DNA of 64,000 bases, taken from contig JAHEFZ010000003.1 of NCBI GenBank assembly GCA_024639935.1, positions 1 through 64,000 of the forward strand, in the 5' to 3' direction. Each line of letters opens with the position of its first letter. Positions within the stretch are counted from its first letter, which is position 1. This document shows, in pieces, positions 1 to 8,444 of the stretch. Made by a program: the position numbers and the translations under genes. The notes below the pieces were generated by a model that did not search any database, was not told the DNA's origin, and saw only the letters and a program-made list of their open reading frames with translations. This DNA is from Microbacteriaceae bacterium. Lineage in GTDB: Bacteria > Actinomycetota > Actinomycetes > Actinomycetales > Microbacteriaceae.

Positions 1-2
1 CA

Positions 3-947
3 GAACAATCCTTTGCCGACGATCCCCTTCGAATGATGCGGGCTGTACGCTTTGTCGCCCAATTGCAATTCGACCTCGCCCCCGAGGTCATCGTCGCGAT
101 GACGGCGCTCGCGGACTCAATTCTGATGATTAGCGCGGAGCGCGTTCGGGACGAATTCATCAAACTTATCGGCGCACCCGATCCGGTTCCCGGTATCCGA
201 ACGCTTGTTGATACGGGAATTCTCGACTGCGTGTTCCCCGAAATCCCCGTTCTTATTCGTGAACACGACGAACATGGCCGTCACAAGGACGTCTACGAAC
301 ATTCGCTCACGGTTCTGACGAAGTCGATCGCTCTGGAGTTGCAACGATTTCCGGGTTCTCCACCCGACACCATCGGTCGCCTTGCTGCGCTCCTGCACGA
401 CATCGGGAAGCCGGCGACGCGTTCGTTTGACAATGCCAAAGTTGTGACCTTTTATGGCCATGACGTGGCCGGCGCGCGTCTTGCTAAGAAGAGACTGCAA
501 GCGCTCCGATTTGATAATGACACCATCGCTCGCGTATGCAACTTGATCCGATTGCATCTGCGTTTCTTCGGATACAGCGAGGGGGAATGGACAGACTCGG
601 CAGTTCGCCGTTATGTCAGGGACGCCGGCGAGGAACTTGAACGCTTGCACATTCTTGTTCGCAGTGATGTCACGACCAGAAACGACAGAAAACTCGCCCT
701 CATGGATGTGGCCTACACCGACCTTGAAGAGCGGATCTCGGCGATCCGTGAACGTGAGGAAATTGACGCGATCCGCCCCGACTTGGACGGTGACCAGATC
801 ATGACGATTCTCGATGTACGGCCAGGTCGTGTGGTTGGTGAAGCGCGCGCGTTCCTCATGGAACTGCGTTTGGACGAAGGTCCGCTCGGCGCCGAGGAGG
901 CAGAAAAGCGTCTTCGAGCCTGGGTCGCCGGACGCGAATTGTCCTGA
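3..947 (+). CDS. cca: CCA tRNA nucleotidyltransferase, 5' end outside window
   Basis: The visible 314 residues are the C-terminal part of an enzyme that adds or repairs the 3' CCA of tRNA. The frame is open from position 3 and runs into FADDPLRMMRAVRF, the conserved segment that follows the catalytic nucleotidyltransferase core in this family, so the core itself lies upstream of the window. An HD domain follows (LLHDIGKPATR near visible residue 140), as in actinobacterial CCA enzymes with a phosphohydrolase domain. The internal ATG at 33 is not the true start. The gene is followed by 115 bp and then the rpsF operon on the same strand. Confidence 0.9.
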   Translation, partial: EQSFADDPLRMMRAVRFVAQLQFDLAPEVIVAMTALADSILMISAERVRDEFIKLIGAPDPVPGIRTLVDTGILDCVFPEIPVLIREHDEHGRHKDVYEHSLTVLTKSIALELQRFPGSPPDTIGRLAALLHDIGKPATRSFDNAKVVTFYGHDVAGARLAKKRLQALRFDNDTIARVCNLIRLHLRFFGYSEGEWTDSAVRRYVRDAGEELERLHILVRSDVTTRNDRKLALMDVAYTDLEERISAIREREEIDAIRPDLDGDQIMTILDVRPGRVVGEARAFLMELRLDEGPLGAEEAEKRLRAWVAGRELS

Positions 948-1062
948 GCACTTCTTTCGGCTATTCTTGGACGGTTGCCCACAGGGCGGCACGCACCAGA
1001 TGCACAACCCTCCTGCTGCAGAAATTCTGTAGCCGCTGAGTCCAGAGGAGGTGGGTTACGTC

Positions 1063-1422
1063 ATGCATCCCTACGAAATAATGGTGATTCTCGACCCCGA
1101 GGTCGATGAGCGCACCGTACAACCGACGCTCGATAAGTTCCTGAGTGTCATCACGAATGGCGGAGGCTCTGTCGACAACGTCGACTTGTGGGGTCGACGT
1201 CGTTTGTCCTATGAAATCCAGAAAAAGACCGAAGGTATTTACGCCGTCATCAATTTCACTGCTGACCCCGCAACCACGCAGGAACTTGAGCGCCAGCTTC
1301 GACTCAACGAGTCAATTATGCGCACCAAGGTTCTTCGTGCGGACGAGGCGGTAGCACGAATTGCGTCGAAGGCAATCGAAGCAGCGGAAGCAGCAACACT
1401 CGCTGAAGCGAGCGCGGAGTAA
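1063..1422 (+). CDS. rpsF: 30S ribosomal protein S6
   Basis: This 119-residue protein is S6, which pairs with S18 on the platform of the 30S subunit. It opens [16 protein letters not shown] and contains the [12 protein letters not shown] and EGIYAVINF segments typical of S6, with an Ala/Glu-rich C-terminal tail. The ATG at 1063 is preferred over the in-frame GTG at 1051 because a strong Shine-Dalgarno (AGAGGAGG, 1044-1051) lies at the right distance and the family begins at MHPYE. It is the first gene of rpsF-ssb-rpsR-rplI, with 5 bp to ssb. Confidence 0.97.
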   Translation: MHPYEIMVILDPEVDERTVQPTLDKFLSVITNGGGSVDNVDLWGRRRLSYEIQKKTEGIYAVINFTADPATTQELERQLRLNESIMRTKVLRADEAVARIASKAIEAAEAATLAEASAE

Positions 1423-1427
1423 CCACA

Positions 1428-1937
1428 ATGGCGAACGACACAGTCATAACGGTGGTTGGCAACCTTACGGCCGACCCTGAACTTCGTTATACCCAAAACG
1501 GTGTTGCCGTTGCGAATTTCACCATCGCATCGACTCCTCGAACATTCGATCGTGCGAGCAACGAGTGGAAGGACGGCGAAGCGCTGTTCCTCCGCGCGAG
1601 CGTGTGGCGTGAATTCGCCGAACACGTTGCCTCCTCGTTGTCTAAAGGCTCACGTGTCGTCGCGACCGGTCGACTTCGTCAGCGTTCCTTTGAAACAAAG
1701 GAAGGCGAAAAGCGAACCTCGATTGAACTCGAAGTTGACGAGATCGGACCTTCGCTTCGCTATGCGACGGCGGCTGTTACCCGAGCACCGGGTTCGGCTG
1801 CGGGCGGCGGCGGAAACGGCGATTGGTCCGCTCCGGCGGGCGGCAACGAATGGTCGGCTCCGGCCGCCCCCGTTTCTGGCGGCGACCCCTGGGGTGCCGG
1901 CTCGACCGAGCCCGCTAACGACGACGCTCCGTTCTAA
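1428..1937 (+). CDS. ssb: Single-stranded DNA-binding protein
   Basis: SSB binds single-stranded DNA during replication, repair and recombination. The N-terminal 110 residues form the OB fold (begins [20 protein letters not shown]). A Gly/Trp/Ala-rich linker follows, with repeated sequences resembling [14 protein letters not shown]. The acidic C-terminal tip ends DDAPF, a variant of the DDDIPF tip that recruits partner proteins. At 169 residues it has normal length for actinobacteria. It sits between rpsF and rpsR in the conserved order and is 26 bp from rpsR. Confidence 0.97.
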   Translation: MANDTVITVVGNLTADPELRYTQNGVAVANFTIASTPRTFDRASNEWKDGEALFLRASVWREFAEHVASSLSKGSRVVATGRLRQRSFETKEGEKRTSIELEVDEIGPSLRYATAAVTRAPGSAAGGGGNGDWSAPAGGNEWSAPAAPVSGGDPWGAGSTEPANDDAPF

Positions 1938-1963
1938 CTAACTCTTCACGAAAAGGAATAATC

Positions 1964-2224
1964 ATGGCAGGAAAGGCAACCGGCGACCGCCGTAAGCCGC
2001 GTGTCGGCAAAGGCGCTAAAGCGCTTCCCCCCGCGCGCGCAATCAAGATCGACGTCATTGACTACAAAGACGTCGCAACGCTTCGCAAATTCATTTCGGA
2101 ACGCGGAAAGATCCGCTCGCGCCGAATCACGGGCGTTTCCGTCCAAGAGCAGCGTCTCATTGCTCGTGCGGTTAAGAATGCACGGGAAATGGCGCTTCTC
2201 CCCTATGCCGGCGCTGGCCGTTAA
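1964..2224 (+). CDS. rpsR: 30S ribosomal protein S18, cysteine-free form
   Basis: This is S18 (86 residues), partner of S6 on the 30S platform. The core [20 protein letters not shown] is diagnostic. There is no cysteine at all, whereas zinc-binding S18 versions carry cysteines in the segment before the IDYKD motif, so this is the zinc-independent form. S14, L28 and L33 near 12.7-13.4 kb show the same feature. A spaced AAAAGGAA Shine-Dalgarno lies upstream of the ATG. It lies in the rpsF operon, 11 bp before rplI. Confidence 0.96.
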   Translation: MAGKATGDRRKPRVGKGAKALPPARAIKIDVIDYKDVATLRKFISERGKIRSRRITGVSVQEQRLIARAVKNAREMALLPYAGAGR

Positions 2225-2235
2225 GGAGAACGACA

Positions 2236-2688
2236 ATGGCAAAACTCATTCTCACTCACGAGGTCACTGGCCTCGGCTCTGCCGGGGACGTCGTTGACGT
2301 CAAAAGCGGATACGCCCGGAACTTTCTCGTTCCCCAGGGTCTCGCCATTCACTGGACTCGCGGTGGCGAAAGGCAAGTGACGGATATTAAGCAGGCCCGC
2401 GCCTCCCGCGCACTGGCCTCGCTCGACGACGCACAGGCGCTCAAGGCGAAACTCGAAGGCGCAACGATCACGGTCAAGGCGTCGGCTGGGTCAGAGGGTC
2501 GCCTGTTCGGTTCGGTCAAGACGGCAGACATCGCGGCTGCAGTCGCAGAATCCGGACTAGGCGAGGTCGACAAGCGCACAATCGAATTGGCCACACCGAT
2601 CAAATCGACCGGCGCGTTTTCGGCAACTGTACGCCTCCACGACGGGGTGACCGCCACGCTCGCGCTCAAGGTGACGGCTCGCAAGTAG
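2236..2688 (+). CDS. rplI: 50S ribosomal protein L9
   Basis: L9 (150 residues) binds 23S rRNA and reaches towards the neighbouring ribosome. The N-terminal domain has [20 protein letters not shown], the conserved L9 signature. A long helix links it to a C-terminal domain containing EGRLFGSV, also diagnostic. It is the last gene of the rpsF operon, preceded by AAGGAGA, and a stem-loop terminator follows at 2709. Confidence 0.97.
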   Translation: MAKLILTHEVTGLGSAGDVVDVKSGYARNFLVPQGLAIHWTRGGERQVTDIKQARASRALASLDDAQALKAKLEGATITVKASAGSEGRLFGSVKTADIAAAVAESGLGEVDKRTIELATPIKSTGAFSATVRLHDGVTATLALKVTARK

Positions 2689-2708
2689 AGCTGTCAGGCC
2701 ATCGTTGG

Positions 2709-2736
2709 CGCCCGTCCTCGGAAACGAGGGCGGGCG
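2709..2736 (+). terminator. Stem-loop terminator of the rpsF-rplI operon
   Basis: A 12-bp GC-rich stem (CGCCCGTCCTCG pairing with CGAGGGCGGGCG, one G-U pair) closes a GAAA tetraloop. It lies 20 bp after the rplI stop. The following bases are only mildly T-rich, so it may be a weak or U-poor intrinsic terminator, as is common in actinobacteria. Confidence 0.75.
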
Positions 2737-2764
2737 TTACACTGTTAGGCGCAAACAGGCACGT

Positions 2765-2946
2765 TGTGGAAAAGTTAAAGGTTCAACCTAAACTCTAAAC
2801 AACTTTCCCCACAGCGACGAATATCGTGAAACATGGGGTCAGAGCCATTTTTTGACAACCAAGAGGGTTTGTTTTTCGAGGTTATCCCCAAGTCATCCAC
2901 AACGACGCTCGGCGTGGTAAACATTTTACCCACAATGTTATCCACA
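2765..2946. other. Cluster of DnaA-box-like 9-mers upstream of dnaB
   Basis: The 384-bp gap between rplI and dnaB contains, besides the terminator, six 9-mers close to TTATCCACA. These are TTTTCCACA (minus strand, 2765-2773), TTCCCCACA (2805-2813), TTATCCCCA (2882-2890), TCATCCACA (2893-2901), TTACCCACA (2926-2934) and the perfect TTATCCACA (2938-2946). Five are on the plus strand and four fall within 65 bp. An AT-richer stretch with T-runs lies at 2775-2880. This density suggests real DnaA binding, either to control dnaB or as a satellite DnaA-binding locus. An origin is less likely because genes on both sides run the same way and no dnaA or dnaN is present. Confidence 0.6.
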
Positions 2947-3072
2947 GCCCTAATTGCGTCGGGTCACCCGAAAACGTAGCGTTCACCGAGAGCATGTGAA
3001 GAAGTCTGATGTCGGCTCTCGCGCGCATACTTAAGATCCCACACGAAACGTTTATTGAGAAGGTGATTGTTG

Positions 3073-4431
3073 ATGGCAGGTCCGCAGCTCGAACTTGTGC
3101 CAGAAGGCACCGGGGACACTCGCGTTCCACCGAACGACCAGGCCGCTGAAATGAGCACGCTTGGTGGGATGCTTTTGTCGCCTGACGCCATTGTCGAAGT
3201 TCTAGAACTTGTCAGAGGCGAAGATTTCTATTACCCCAAACACGAAATCATATTCAACGCGATCAATACCGTCTTCTCGAGATCGGAACCCACCGATGTC
3301 ATCATGATCACCGAGCAATTGACTCGCGACGGTAATCTCGCAAAAATCGGTGGCGCAAGTTACCTGCACACACTGGAATCCTCGGTGCCGACCGCTGCGA
3401 ACGCTAGCTACTATGCCAGCATTGTGGCCGACAAGGCAATCCTGCGGAAGCTTGTGCAGTCAGGGACCCGCATCACCCAGCTCGGATACGCCGCCGAAGG
3501 CGACCCGAGTGAACTTGTCAATGACGCGCAGGTCGAAATTTTTACCATTGGTCGCGCGGCAGGTGCTCAAGACGCAATCGTGTTACGCGACGCGGTCAAT
3601 ATCGCCGTCAACGAGATGGAAGAACAGGCGAAATCGGCCAAGGAGGGACTTGATATACCCACGGGGTTTCGCGAGCTCGACGACGTCACGAACGGGCTTC
3701 ACCCCGGGCAGCTCGTTCTCATCGCTGCGCGCCCTGGTCTAGGAAAGTCCACACTCGCACTCGACTTTGCGCGCTCTGCGGCTCTTCGTTCAAACGTCCC
3801 GACCGTCTTCTTCTCGCTTGAAATGAGCGCGAGCGAAATCTCGCAACGGTTGTTGTCTGCTGAATCGAGCGTTCCCCTCAACGCCATTCGTAAGTCAAAA
3901 GAACTCAAGTCGGAAGGCTGGAAGCGAATAAATTCTATACAGTCACGGCTCGATGACACCCCCTTGTACATTGACGACAGTCCGAACCTGACACTGTCCG
4001 AAATCCGCGCAAAGTGCCGTCGCCTGAAGGCTCAATACGGCATCAAACTCGTTATCATCGATTATCTCCAGCTCATGACCAGCGGTAAAAAGGTTGAAAA
4101 TCGTCAACAAGAAGTGTCAGAGTTCTCTCGATCGCTCAAGCTCCTCGCAAAAGAACTCGGCGTCCCGATTGTTGCGCTGTCCCAACTGAACCGTGGCCCA
4201 GAAAACGCACCGGACAAAAAGCCACAGCTTTCGCACCTCCGAGAGTCAGGATCGCTCGAGCAGGACGCCGACATCGTGCTGCTCTTGCACCGAGAGCGGT
4301 TCGCGGAACAAGGTGAGAATCGAAACGACGCAGAAATTCATATCGCCAAGCACCGAAATGGTGAGATGCGGGTACTGACCGTTCTTTTCGAGGGGCATTA
4401 TTCACGTTTCAGTGATATGGCAAAGATGTAG
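3073..4431 (+). CDS. dnaB: Replicative DNA helicase DnaB
   Basis: DnaB is the hexameric 5'-3' helicase that unwinds the replication fork. The 452-residue protein has the N-terminal helical domain (residues 20-125, including PNDQAAEMSTLGGMLL) and a RecA-like motor with Walker A ARPGLGKST near residue 220 and Walker B LVIIDYLQLM near 325. No intein interrupts it, although inteins occur in some actinobacterial dnaB genes. The ATG at 3073 is chosen over TTG codons at 3067 and 3070 because AGAAGG at 3058-3063 is correctly spaced. It follows the DnaA-box cluster. Confidence 0.96.
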   Translation: MAGPQLELVPEGTGDTRVPPNDQAAEMSTLGGMLLSPDAIVEVLELVRGEDFYYPKHEIIFNAINTVFSRSEPTDVIMITEQLTRDGNLAKIGGASYLHTLESSVPTAANASYYASIVADKAILRKLVQSGTRITQLGYAAEGDPSELVNDAQVEIFTIGRAAGAQDAIVLRDAVNIAVNEMEEQAKSAKEGLDIPTGFRELDDVTNGLHPGQLVLIAARPGLGKSTLALDFARSAALRSNVPTVFFSLEMSASEISQRLLSAESSVPLNAIRKSKELKSEGWKRINSIQSRLDDTPLYIDDSPNLTLSEIRAKCRRLKAQYGIKLVIIDYLQLMTSGKKVENRQQEVSEFSRSLKLLAKELGVPIVALSQLNRGPENAPDKKPQLSHLRESGSLEQDADIVLLLHRERFAEQGENRNDAEIHIAKHRNGEMRVLTVLFEGHYSRFSDMAKM

Positions 4432-4470
4432 ACGGAAAATCGTCAATCCGGAACCCCATATTCTTGGAGC

Positions 4471-5055
4471 ATGGCAAATGCGCGAAACCTTAGGTCAATC
4501 GTGACGAGTGGCCTTGACGCAATTCGTCCGTATGCGCGGTACATCGCAGCGCTCATCGCGGGCATAGCAATCACACTCACCGAGGATCACTCCACCTACA
4601 CGGGACTCGAATGGCTCATCTTTGTCGTTTCGGTGTCGCTCTATACCCGAGGCGGACCGGCAACTTTGATGAACGCCGTGACGTGGTGGTCCACACTGGT
4701 TGTTGCCGGGTTATCGGTGCTGGGGCTCATCGCAAGCCGCATGTCACCCAACACTGCGCTGTCGCTAACAATCGCACTCGTGGCGTTCGAAACTTCTCGT
4801 GCCTTCGCCCGAAGTGACCGTATTTGGTTATGGTCAACCGGCGTGCTGGCGTTGGGACTTTCAATTCTGTACTTCACCATCAGTGCAAACGACAGGACCG
4901 CCGCCGGATTGACGGGTGGTTGGGCGATTATCGCCGGCATTTTTGGCCTGATCAGCGCGATCGATTCCCGCCGGAAAGCGCGCCGGTCCTTGCAAGAAAT
5001 GAAGCCATCCAATTCCACAACAGCAAAGGTAAAAACCCGTGGCGCGAAGCGATAA
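4471..5055 (+). CDS. Polytopic membrane protein of unknown function
   Basis: A 194-residue integral membrane protein with about five or six hydrophobic segments (approximately residues 20-38, 47-60, 70-90, 95-110, 118-135 and 145-163) and a basic cytoplasmic tail rich in Lys, Arg, Ser and Thr. The arrangement resembles small HdeD/DUF308-like proteins, but no motif proves this. It starts 39 bp after dnaB and its end overlaps the next gene by 17 bp, so the two are probably co-transcribed. Confidence 0.7.
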   Translation: MANARNLRSIVTSGLDAIRPYARYIAALIAGIAITLTEDHSTYTGLEWLIFVVSVSLYTRGGPATLMNAVTWWSTLVVAGLSVLGLIASRMSPNTALSLTIALVAFETSRAFARSDRIWLWSTGVLALGLSILYFTISANDRTAAGLTGGWAIIAGIFGLISAIDSRRKARRSLQEMKPSNSTTAKVKTRGAKR

Positions 5056-5257
5056 AACGCGACCGGCCGAACTCGTCGGTTTGGCCTTTGTGGCGGGGCT
5101 ATTTCTCGGCGGCATCGTCTTAATGGTCACCCGAGACTTCGCTCTATCCGCGATTGCCGGCGCCGGCGGTTTTGTCGTCACCATCATTAGTCTCGCAATG
5201 ATGGTCCTCGCGATGAGTCCGCAGTTACCGAAGTCGGAAAAGGATCCGCACGATTAG
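5039..5257 (+). CDS. Small two-helix membrane protein
   Basis: A 72-residue protein with two hydrophobic helices (about residues 12-30 and 34-58) and a charged C-terminus ending PKSEKDPHD. It starts at GTG 5039 inside the 3' end of the preceding membrane-protein gene, so it is probably translationally coupled to it. Its last bases overlap the end of purB on the other strand by 4 bp. Short proteins like this lie next to purB in related actinobacteria; their role is unknown to me. Confidence 0.65.
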   Translation: MARSDKTRPAELVGLAFVAGLFLGGIVLMVTRDFALSAIAGAGGFVVTIISLAMMVLAMSPQLPKSEKDPHD

Positions 5258-6630
5258 TTGAGGTAATCGACCAATTTCGAGGCGAGACCAACGTAGGTGG
5301 CCGGAGTGAGTTCGAGAAGCCGCGCCTTCCCTGCCGTCGACATGTCGAGACCTTCGATAAACGTGCGCAGGTCTTCGGCCGTGAGGCGTTTCCCCCGCGT
5401 GAGTTCTTTCAACAATTCGTAGGGGTTGTCAATTGTTGTCGTTCCGGCCACGCGTTCGGCGCGCAGCACGGTTTGAATCGCTTCTCCGAGAACTTCGAGG
5501 TTCAACCCAAGATCCTCGCCCAAGGCCGCCCTATCGATCGCAATTTCGTCCAGACCAGCCGAGATATTTGCCGCAGCCAGGACCGAGTGCCCGAGTACGA
5601 CACCGAGGTTGCGTTGGGTGGTCGAGTCGGTGAGGTCCCGCTGGAGTCGTGAGGTAACGAGCGTTGCGCCAAGAGAATCGCCCAGCGCTGACGAAATCTC
5701 GAGGTTCGCCTCAGCGTTCTCGAAACGAATGGGGTTCACCTTGTGGGGCATTGTTGACGAACCCGTCGCGCCGCTAACCGGCGTCTGGGTCACGAACCCC
5801 TGCGAAATGTACGTCCACATGTCGGTGCAGAGGTTATGCAAAACCCGGTTGACGTGACTGATTCGAGCGAGTAGCTCGGCTTGGCTATCGTGCGGTTCAA
5901 TTTGGGTGGTCAGGGGGTTCCACTCGAGCCCAAAGGATTCGACAAACTCCCGTGACACACGTTGCCAGTCGACCTCCGGAGCTGCGACAACGTGAGCAGA
6001 GAAGGTGCCTGTTGCTCCCGAGAACTTGCCGGAAAGACGAAGCGCGTCAATGTCAGCGAGGAGTTTGGCGAGACGGTGAACAAAAACCGCCATTTCCTTC
6101 CCGAACGTTGTCGGGGTCGCCGCTTGGCCGTGAGTGCGCGACAACATGGGAGTGTCGCGTTCAGATGTGGCCAACTCCGTCAATTTTTCGACAACGACGT
6201 TCACCGCGGGACGCCACACTTCGCGAACGGCGCTACCCAGGGTGATTCCATAGGACAGGTTGTTGATGTCTTCACTCGTACACGCGAAGTGTGTCAACTC
6301 TGCGATACGTGTCAGCCCGAGTCGCTCGAGATTTTCGCGAACGAAATACTCCACGGCCTTGACATCGTGTCGTGTTGTTGCTTCGAGCTCGGCGATCCGC
6401 GCGACATCCGCATCACCGAAGCTCGTCGTGACATCCCGCACGGCACGGCGCTCATCGGCGCTCAGCTCGGCACCAAAAAGACCCTCATCCGCGAGGCGAA
6501 TCAACCACTCAACTTCCACGTGAACCCGAGCACGGTTGAGTCCCGCTTCGGACAGATGTTGACCAATCTCGGCAACGGAACCGTGGTAACGACCGTCCAA
6601 GGGGCTGAGCGGTTGGGGAGAAAGGGTCAT
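5254..6630 (-). CDS. purB: Adenylosuccinate lyase
   Basis: PurB removes fumarate at two purine steps: SAICAR to AICAR, and adenylosuccinate to AMP. The 458-residue protein shows the fumarase/aspartase superfamily signature SSTMPHKVNPIRFENAEA (about residue 290) with its flexible catalytic loop, the ACTSEDINN segment near residue 115 and SRTHGQAATPTTFGKE near 165. It is transcribed away from the WxG-like gene at 6733. The other purine genes in the window lie 28-42 kb away, so purB is a separate unit. Confidence 0.96.
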   Translation of the reverse strand: MTLSPQPLSPLDGRYHGSVAEIGQHLSEAGLNRARVHVEVEWLIRLADEGLFGAELSADERRAVRDVTTSFGDADVARIAELEATTRHDVKAVEYFVRENLERLGLTRIAELTHFACTSEDINNLSYGITLGSAVREVWRPAVNVVVEKLTELATSERDTPMLSRTHGQAATPTTFGKEMAVFVHRLAKLLADIDALRLSGKFSGATGTFSAHVVAAPEVDWQRVSREFVESFGLEWNPLTTQIEPHDSQAELLARISHVNRVLHNLCTDMWTYISQGFVTQTPVSGATGSSTMPHKVNPIRFENAEANLEISSALGDSLGATLVTSRLQRDLTDSTTQRNLGVVLGHSVLAAANISAGLDEIAIDRAALGEDLGLNLEVLGEAIQTVLRAERVAGTTTIDNPYELLKELTRGKRLTAEDLRTFIEGLDMSTAGKARLLELTPATYVGLASKLVDYLN

Positions 6631-6732
6631 ATCTCTATTCTCGCAGTTTTATCCCCACGAACGGTGTGCGCATCACCCTTCCACCGTCACTCCACGGGGG
6701 TGCCGAGCGCTCGACGAGTCTGGAACGCTGTG

Positions 6733-6915
6733 ATGGTGATATGCGCGAATCTGGACAACACAACGGACCTTCTCAGCGGGGCGATTGCCGATCTCGAGCG
6801 TTCAATCGCGCGTACGGGCTGGGCCGGACCAGCCCGCATCGCCTACGATGATGTCGCAACGGCGTTCCGCTCCCGATTGATAGCCCTGCTCATTCATGCG
6901 CAGACACTCGGTTGA
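6733..6915 (+). CDS. Small helical protein with a WxG motif
   Basis: A 60-residue protein with a Trp-Ala-Gly turn (GWAGPARIAYDD) between two predicted helices, resembling the W-x-G hairpin of WXG100/ESX proteins although it is shorter than the usual 100 residues. Its stop overlaps the TTG start of the hydrolase gene at 6912 (TTGA), so the two are translationally coupled. The start at ATG 6733 lacks a clear Shine-Dalgarno. No other type VII secretion component is visible nearby, so any link to that pathway is inference. Confidence 0.55.
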   Translation: MVICANLDNTTDLLSGAIADLERSIARTGWAGPARIAYDDVATAFRSRLIALLIHAQTLG

Positions 6916-7946
6916 TTCCTCCGATACCTGTCGAGACCACCACCGCCCACTACACGCTCGATGCCCTTCTCGTTCGGTCTGAAGACCTGCGCCGAGTGGC
7001 AATGACGGTTGCTAGCGCAGCTCAGTATGTGGGGATATCCCTGCGCTTGAATTATTCGCCAGAACGACTTTTTCTGAAGTCAGAAATTGAATCCGCCGCG
7101 AAAGAGGTCGCCGGGATTCACGCTGACCTTGACGGCGTTATTGCGACGATTGACCCGTCCGAGTGGGCTCGCGCAGCACTTGCGACGGGTGGACCGTGGC
7201 CGGCAGCTCGACTCGCCAGCCAATGGGTCGAGAACTACACACCGTGGCAATCGGGGGCATCGCCATGGGCCCCGGTCACGATGACTCGAGCACTCGATCA
7301 CGCCAACGGGCCACACGATTTCCTGGAACGTTGTGCTCGAATTCCCACGGGTTCGGAACGTGTCCGCATTGACCGATTTGACACGCCAAACGGCCCCCGT
7401 TTCGAGGTGTATCTGGCAGGCACCGACTTTACCGCCGGCCCCAACAACCCATGGTGGGTCGGCGCGAATGCCGAAATGCTCGCGTCGGGTGCTTCGCGAT
7501 CGATCTCCGCCGCTGAATCTGCACTGGAGCACGCCGGAGTGACCGGCACGACACCCATCGTCTTAACAGGACACTCGCAGGGCGGGGCGATTGCCCTCGC
7601 ACTCGCGGGCTCAGGTCGTTACGAGGTGGAGGCTGTATTCACCATAGGAACACCCGCCGGTGTCGTCGATTCACCGGACAATGTGCCCATCATCAACGTT
7701 GTGCACACCGAGGACCCCGTCCCCGCACTGGGCGGAGACATCCGGGGAACAAAGGGCACCACCTGGATTGTGCACACCGAGCCCCGTCTCACGGGAACCG
7801 ATGCGCACCTTGCGGTGAACTATCAGGATTCGCTTCGACGGCTGGAGATTCTCAGGGACCCGCGTTTGATAGCGCTCGAAAACCGCCTACACATCGATAG
7901 CCCGGGAACTGCGATGTGGTTTCGGGCGACTTTAGCGGGTGACTGA
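6912..7946 (+). CDS. Alpha/beta hydrolase with WXG-like N-terminal region
   Basis: A 344-residue protein. The C-terminal half holds an alpha/beta-hydrolase nucleophile elbow, VLTGHSQGGAIALALA (Ser near residue 223), of the GHSxG lipase type, followed by a plausible Asp (VVHTEDPVPAL) and His (TGTDAHLAVNY) of the triad. The N-terminal 150 residues look like a helical region that could pack against the small protein encoded by the overlapping upstream gene. There is no signal peptide. It resembles actinobacterial pairs of WXG-like protein and lipase; the substrate is unknown. Its 3' end overlaps the convergent gene by 15 bp. Confidence 0.7.
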   Translation: MIPPIPVETTTAHYTLDALLVRSEDLRRVAMTVASAAQYVGISLRLNYSPERLFLKSEIESAAKEVAGIHADLDGVIATIDPSEWARAALATGGPWPAARLASQWVENYTPWQSGASPWAPVTMTRALDHANGPHDFLERCARIPTGSERVRIDRFDTPNGPRFEVYLAGTDFTAGPNNPWWVGANAEMLASGASRSISAAESALEHAGVTGTTPIVLTGHSQGGAIALALAGSGRYEVEAVFTIGTPAGVVDSPDNVPIINVVHTEDPVPALGGDIRGTKGTTWIVHTEPRLTGTDAHLAVNYQDSLRRLEILRDPRLIALENRLHIDSPGTAMWFRATLAGD

Positions 7947-8336
7947 CACGGGGCTCATGAACGGGCGAAGAGCGATACCAATCAACCAATTGCACAGCGA
8001 CATGACGAGGGCACCAATGACGCCCCACGAGAAGTCGTCGATCACAAGGCCAAAGCCCATATACGGCGTCGCTTGCGATACGAGCATCAAGAGGCTTGCA
8101 TTGACGAGAAGCGCGACAAGCCCCAACGTCAGTAGGTAAAGCGGGAACGCGACGATTCGGATGAAATTACCGATGACGGCATTGACGACTCCGAAGACGG
8201 CTGCCACGGCAGCGTAGGAAAGAACGAGATTTGCTTCACCAGAATCGAACGGAATAAGGTGAATGCCTTCAACGAAAGAATCCGCAATCCACAGAGCGGC
8301 GGTGTTAATGATCAGCCCCAAAAGCAGTCGAGTCAT
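7932..8336 (-). CDS. YvlD/phage-holin-IV family membrane protein
   Basis: A 134-residue protein with four hydrophobic helices. The pattern FGVVNAVIGNFIRIVAFPLYLLTLGL matches in style the family of small four-helix membrane proteins (PF04020) often labelled 'phage holin family'. These are ordinary chromosomal proteins of unknown function and do not indicate a prophage. It is convergent with the hydrolase gene and divergent from the dehydrogenase operon. Confidence 0.8.
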   Translation of the reverse strand: MTRLLLGLIINTAALWIADSFVEGIHLIPFDSGEANLVLSYAAVAAVFGVVNAVIGNFIRIVAFPLYLLTLGLVALLVNASLLMLVSQATPYMGFGLVIDDFSWGVIGALVMSLCNWLIGIALRPFMSPVSVTR

Positions 8337-8444
8337 ATAGACAGACTACGACGGAGCGTGTGAGTTTGAACAAAACCCACAATGAGCCGACACAATACGC
8401 TTCCGACAGGCGTCAACAAACGCGGTTACGGCTAGTCTGGTGGC

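Noticed and set aside
117-1007. 296-residue open frame opposite the CCA-adding enzyme
   Set aside because: It is a shadow frame of the conserved gene on the plus strand with no family features.
948-1062. S6:S18 autoregulatory leader before rpsF
   Set aside because: The 115-bp leader has a possible hairpin near 1015-1040, but I cannot confirm the conserved CCG-bulge structure by eye.
2740-3060. Chromosomal origin (oriC) in the rplI-dnaB gap
   Set aside because: DnaA-box-like sites are present, but gene direction does not switch here and neither dnaA nor dnaN is in view. A DnaA-binding locus is the safer reading.
7932-8336. Prophage remnant, based on 'holin' family resemblance
   Set aside because: The family is chromosomal and common; no other phage gene is nearby.
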